Under the pieces are notes generated by a model. It did not search any database. It saw only the letters and a program-made list of their open reading frames with translations, and was not told the origin of the DNA. From NCBI RefSeq assembly GCF_001590795.1, contig NZ_JXDL01000001.1, positions 105,911 through 169,910 of the forward strand: a stretch of 64,000 nucleotides of DNA, given 5' to 3'. Shown piece by piece: positions 63,795 through 64,000 of this stretch (its first letter is position 1; every line of letters starts with the position of its first letter). Both the position numbers and the translations under genes were made by a program. The DNA is from Bradyrhizobium sp. AT1 (lineage in GTDB: Bacteria > Pseudomonadota > Alphaproteobacteria > Rhizobiales > Xanthobacteraceae).

Positions 63795-64000
63795 GTCGTT
63801 CTCCAAACAGCTCGATGTGCCCGAGGACCACGCCGCGATCCGCGAAGGCGTGCGCGCAGTCGTGACGCGTTTCGATGACGAGTACTGGCTGGCGCGCGAC
63901 GACGACGGCGAGTTTCCGCGTGAATTCCATCGTGCGATGGCGGAAGCCGGCTGGCTCGGCATTACGATGCCCGAAGAGTATGGCGGCTCCGGGCTGGGCG
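63784..64000 (+). CDS. Acyl-CoA dehydrogenase, 5' part only
   Basis: About 72 residues from the ATG at 63784 before the window ends: MDNRSFSKQLDVPEDHAAIR and later FPREFHRAMAEAGWLGITMP then EEYGGSGLG. The last block is the standard N-terminal helical domain of FAD-dependent acyl-CoA dehydrogenases. It presumably introduces the 2,3-double bond for the hydratases of this cluster. The catalytic base and flavin site are beyond the edge. Confidence 0.88.
   Translation, partial: MDNRSFSKQLDVPEDHAAIREGVRAVVTRFDDEYWLARDDDGEFPREFHRAMAEAGWLGITMPEEYGGSGLG

Overview
The window is GC-rich DNA from an alphaproteobacterium, most likely Bradyrhizobium or a close relative. That assignment is an inference from the gene content, the codon bias and the class of palindromic intergenic repeats (CGTCATTCCGGGGC / CGTCATTGCGAGC types); no database comparison was made.

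Bases 1-17946 look like core chromosome. They hold housekeeping and general metabolic genes in short mixed-strand units: a TPR protein, an orphan form II CoxL-type molybdenum hydroxylase subunit, ppx, rlmE, an MFS exporter, guaB, an NADP-dependent oxidoreductase, a metallophosphoesterase, a MAPEG protein, an rsmB-type rRNA methyltransferase, a cold-shock gene with a clear promoter and terminator, and guaA. Palindromic repeats occur in at least six intergenic gaps here.

The character changes exactly at the 3' end of guaA. The last 16 bp of guaA plus the next 45 bp (17931-17991) recur without a mismatch at 40164-40224. This looks like an attL/attR pair around a 22.2 kb insertion, and no REP-type repeats were seen to its right. 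The segment holds two opposed transcription units that share a control region with an IclR-type palindrome. The leftward unit encodes a LivK-type binding protein, LivH, a LivM-LivG-LivF fusion, an AroE-like dehydrogenase, two KstD-like flavoproteins, a NIPSNAP protein, a TIM-barrel isomerase/dehydratase-like protein and an SDR. The rightward unit encodes a Gfo/Idh/MocA oxidoreductase, the IclR regulator, an epimerase-like protein and a second TIM-barrel protein. An AraC/PobR-like regulator and a rightward set (third KstD-like flavoprotein, second binding protein, NIPSNAP, two SDRs) follow. The set suggests uptake and stepwise oxidation of an alicyclic or hydroaromatic acid.

From 41.5 to 51 kb lies an aromatic ring-cleavage cluster. 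A TetR regulator is divergent from a ferredoxin reductase, Rieske dioxygenase alpha and beta subunits, a dihydrodiol-dehydrogenase-type SDR, a Rieske ferredoxin, two extradiol-dioxygenase-fold proteins (one without metal-binding histidines), an ACMSD-type amidohydrolase, an unknown protein, an atypical SDR and a TctC-type binding protein.

From 51 to 64 kb lies a CoA-thioester (beta-oxidation-like) cluster: MaoC proteins, SDRs, crotonase-fold enzymes, an acyl-CoA ligase, an NADP-dependent reductase, a CitE-like lyase and the start of an acyl-CoA dehydrogenase. It contains a MarR regulator, and an 18-bp palindrome related to TAGTACAC-NN-GTGTACTA occurs five times in four divergent promoter regions, which points to one MarR regulon. 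The cluster runs off the right edge.
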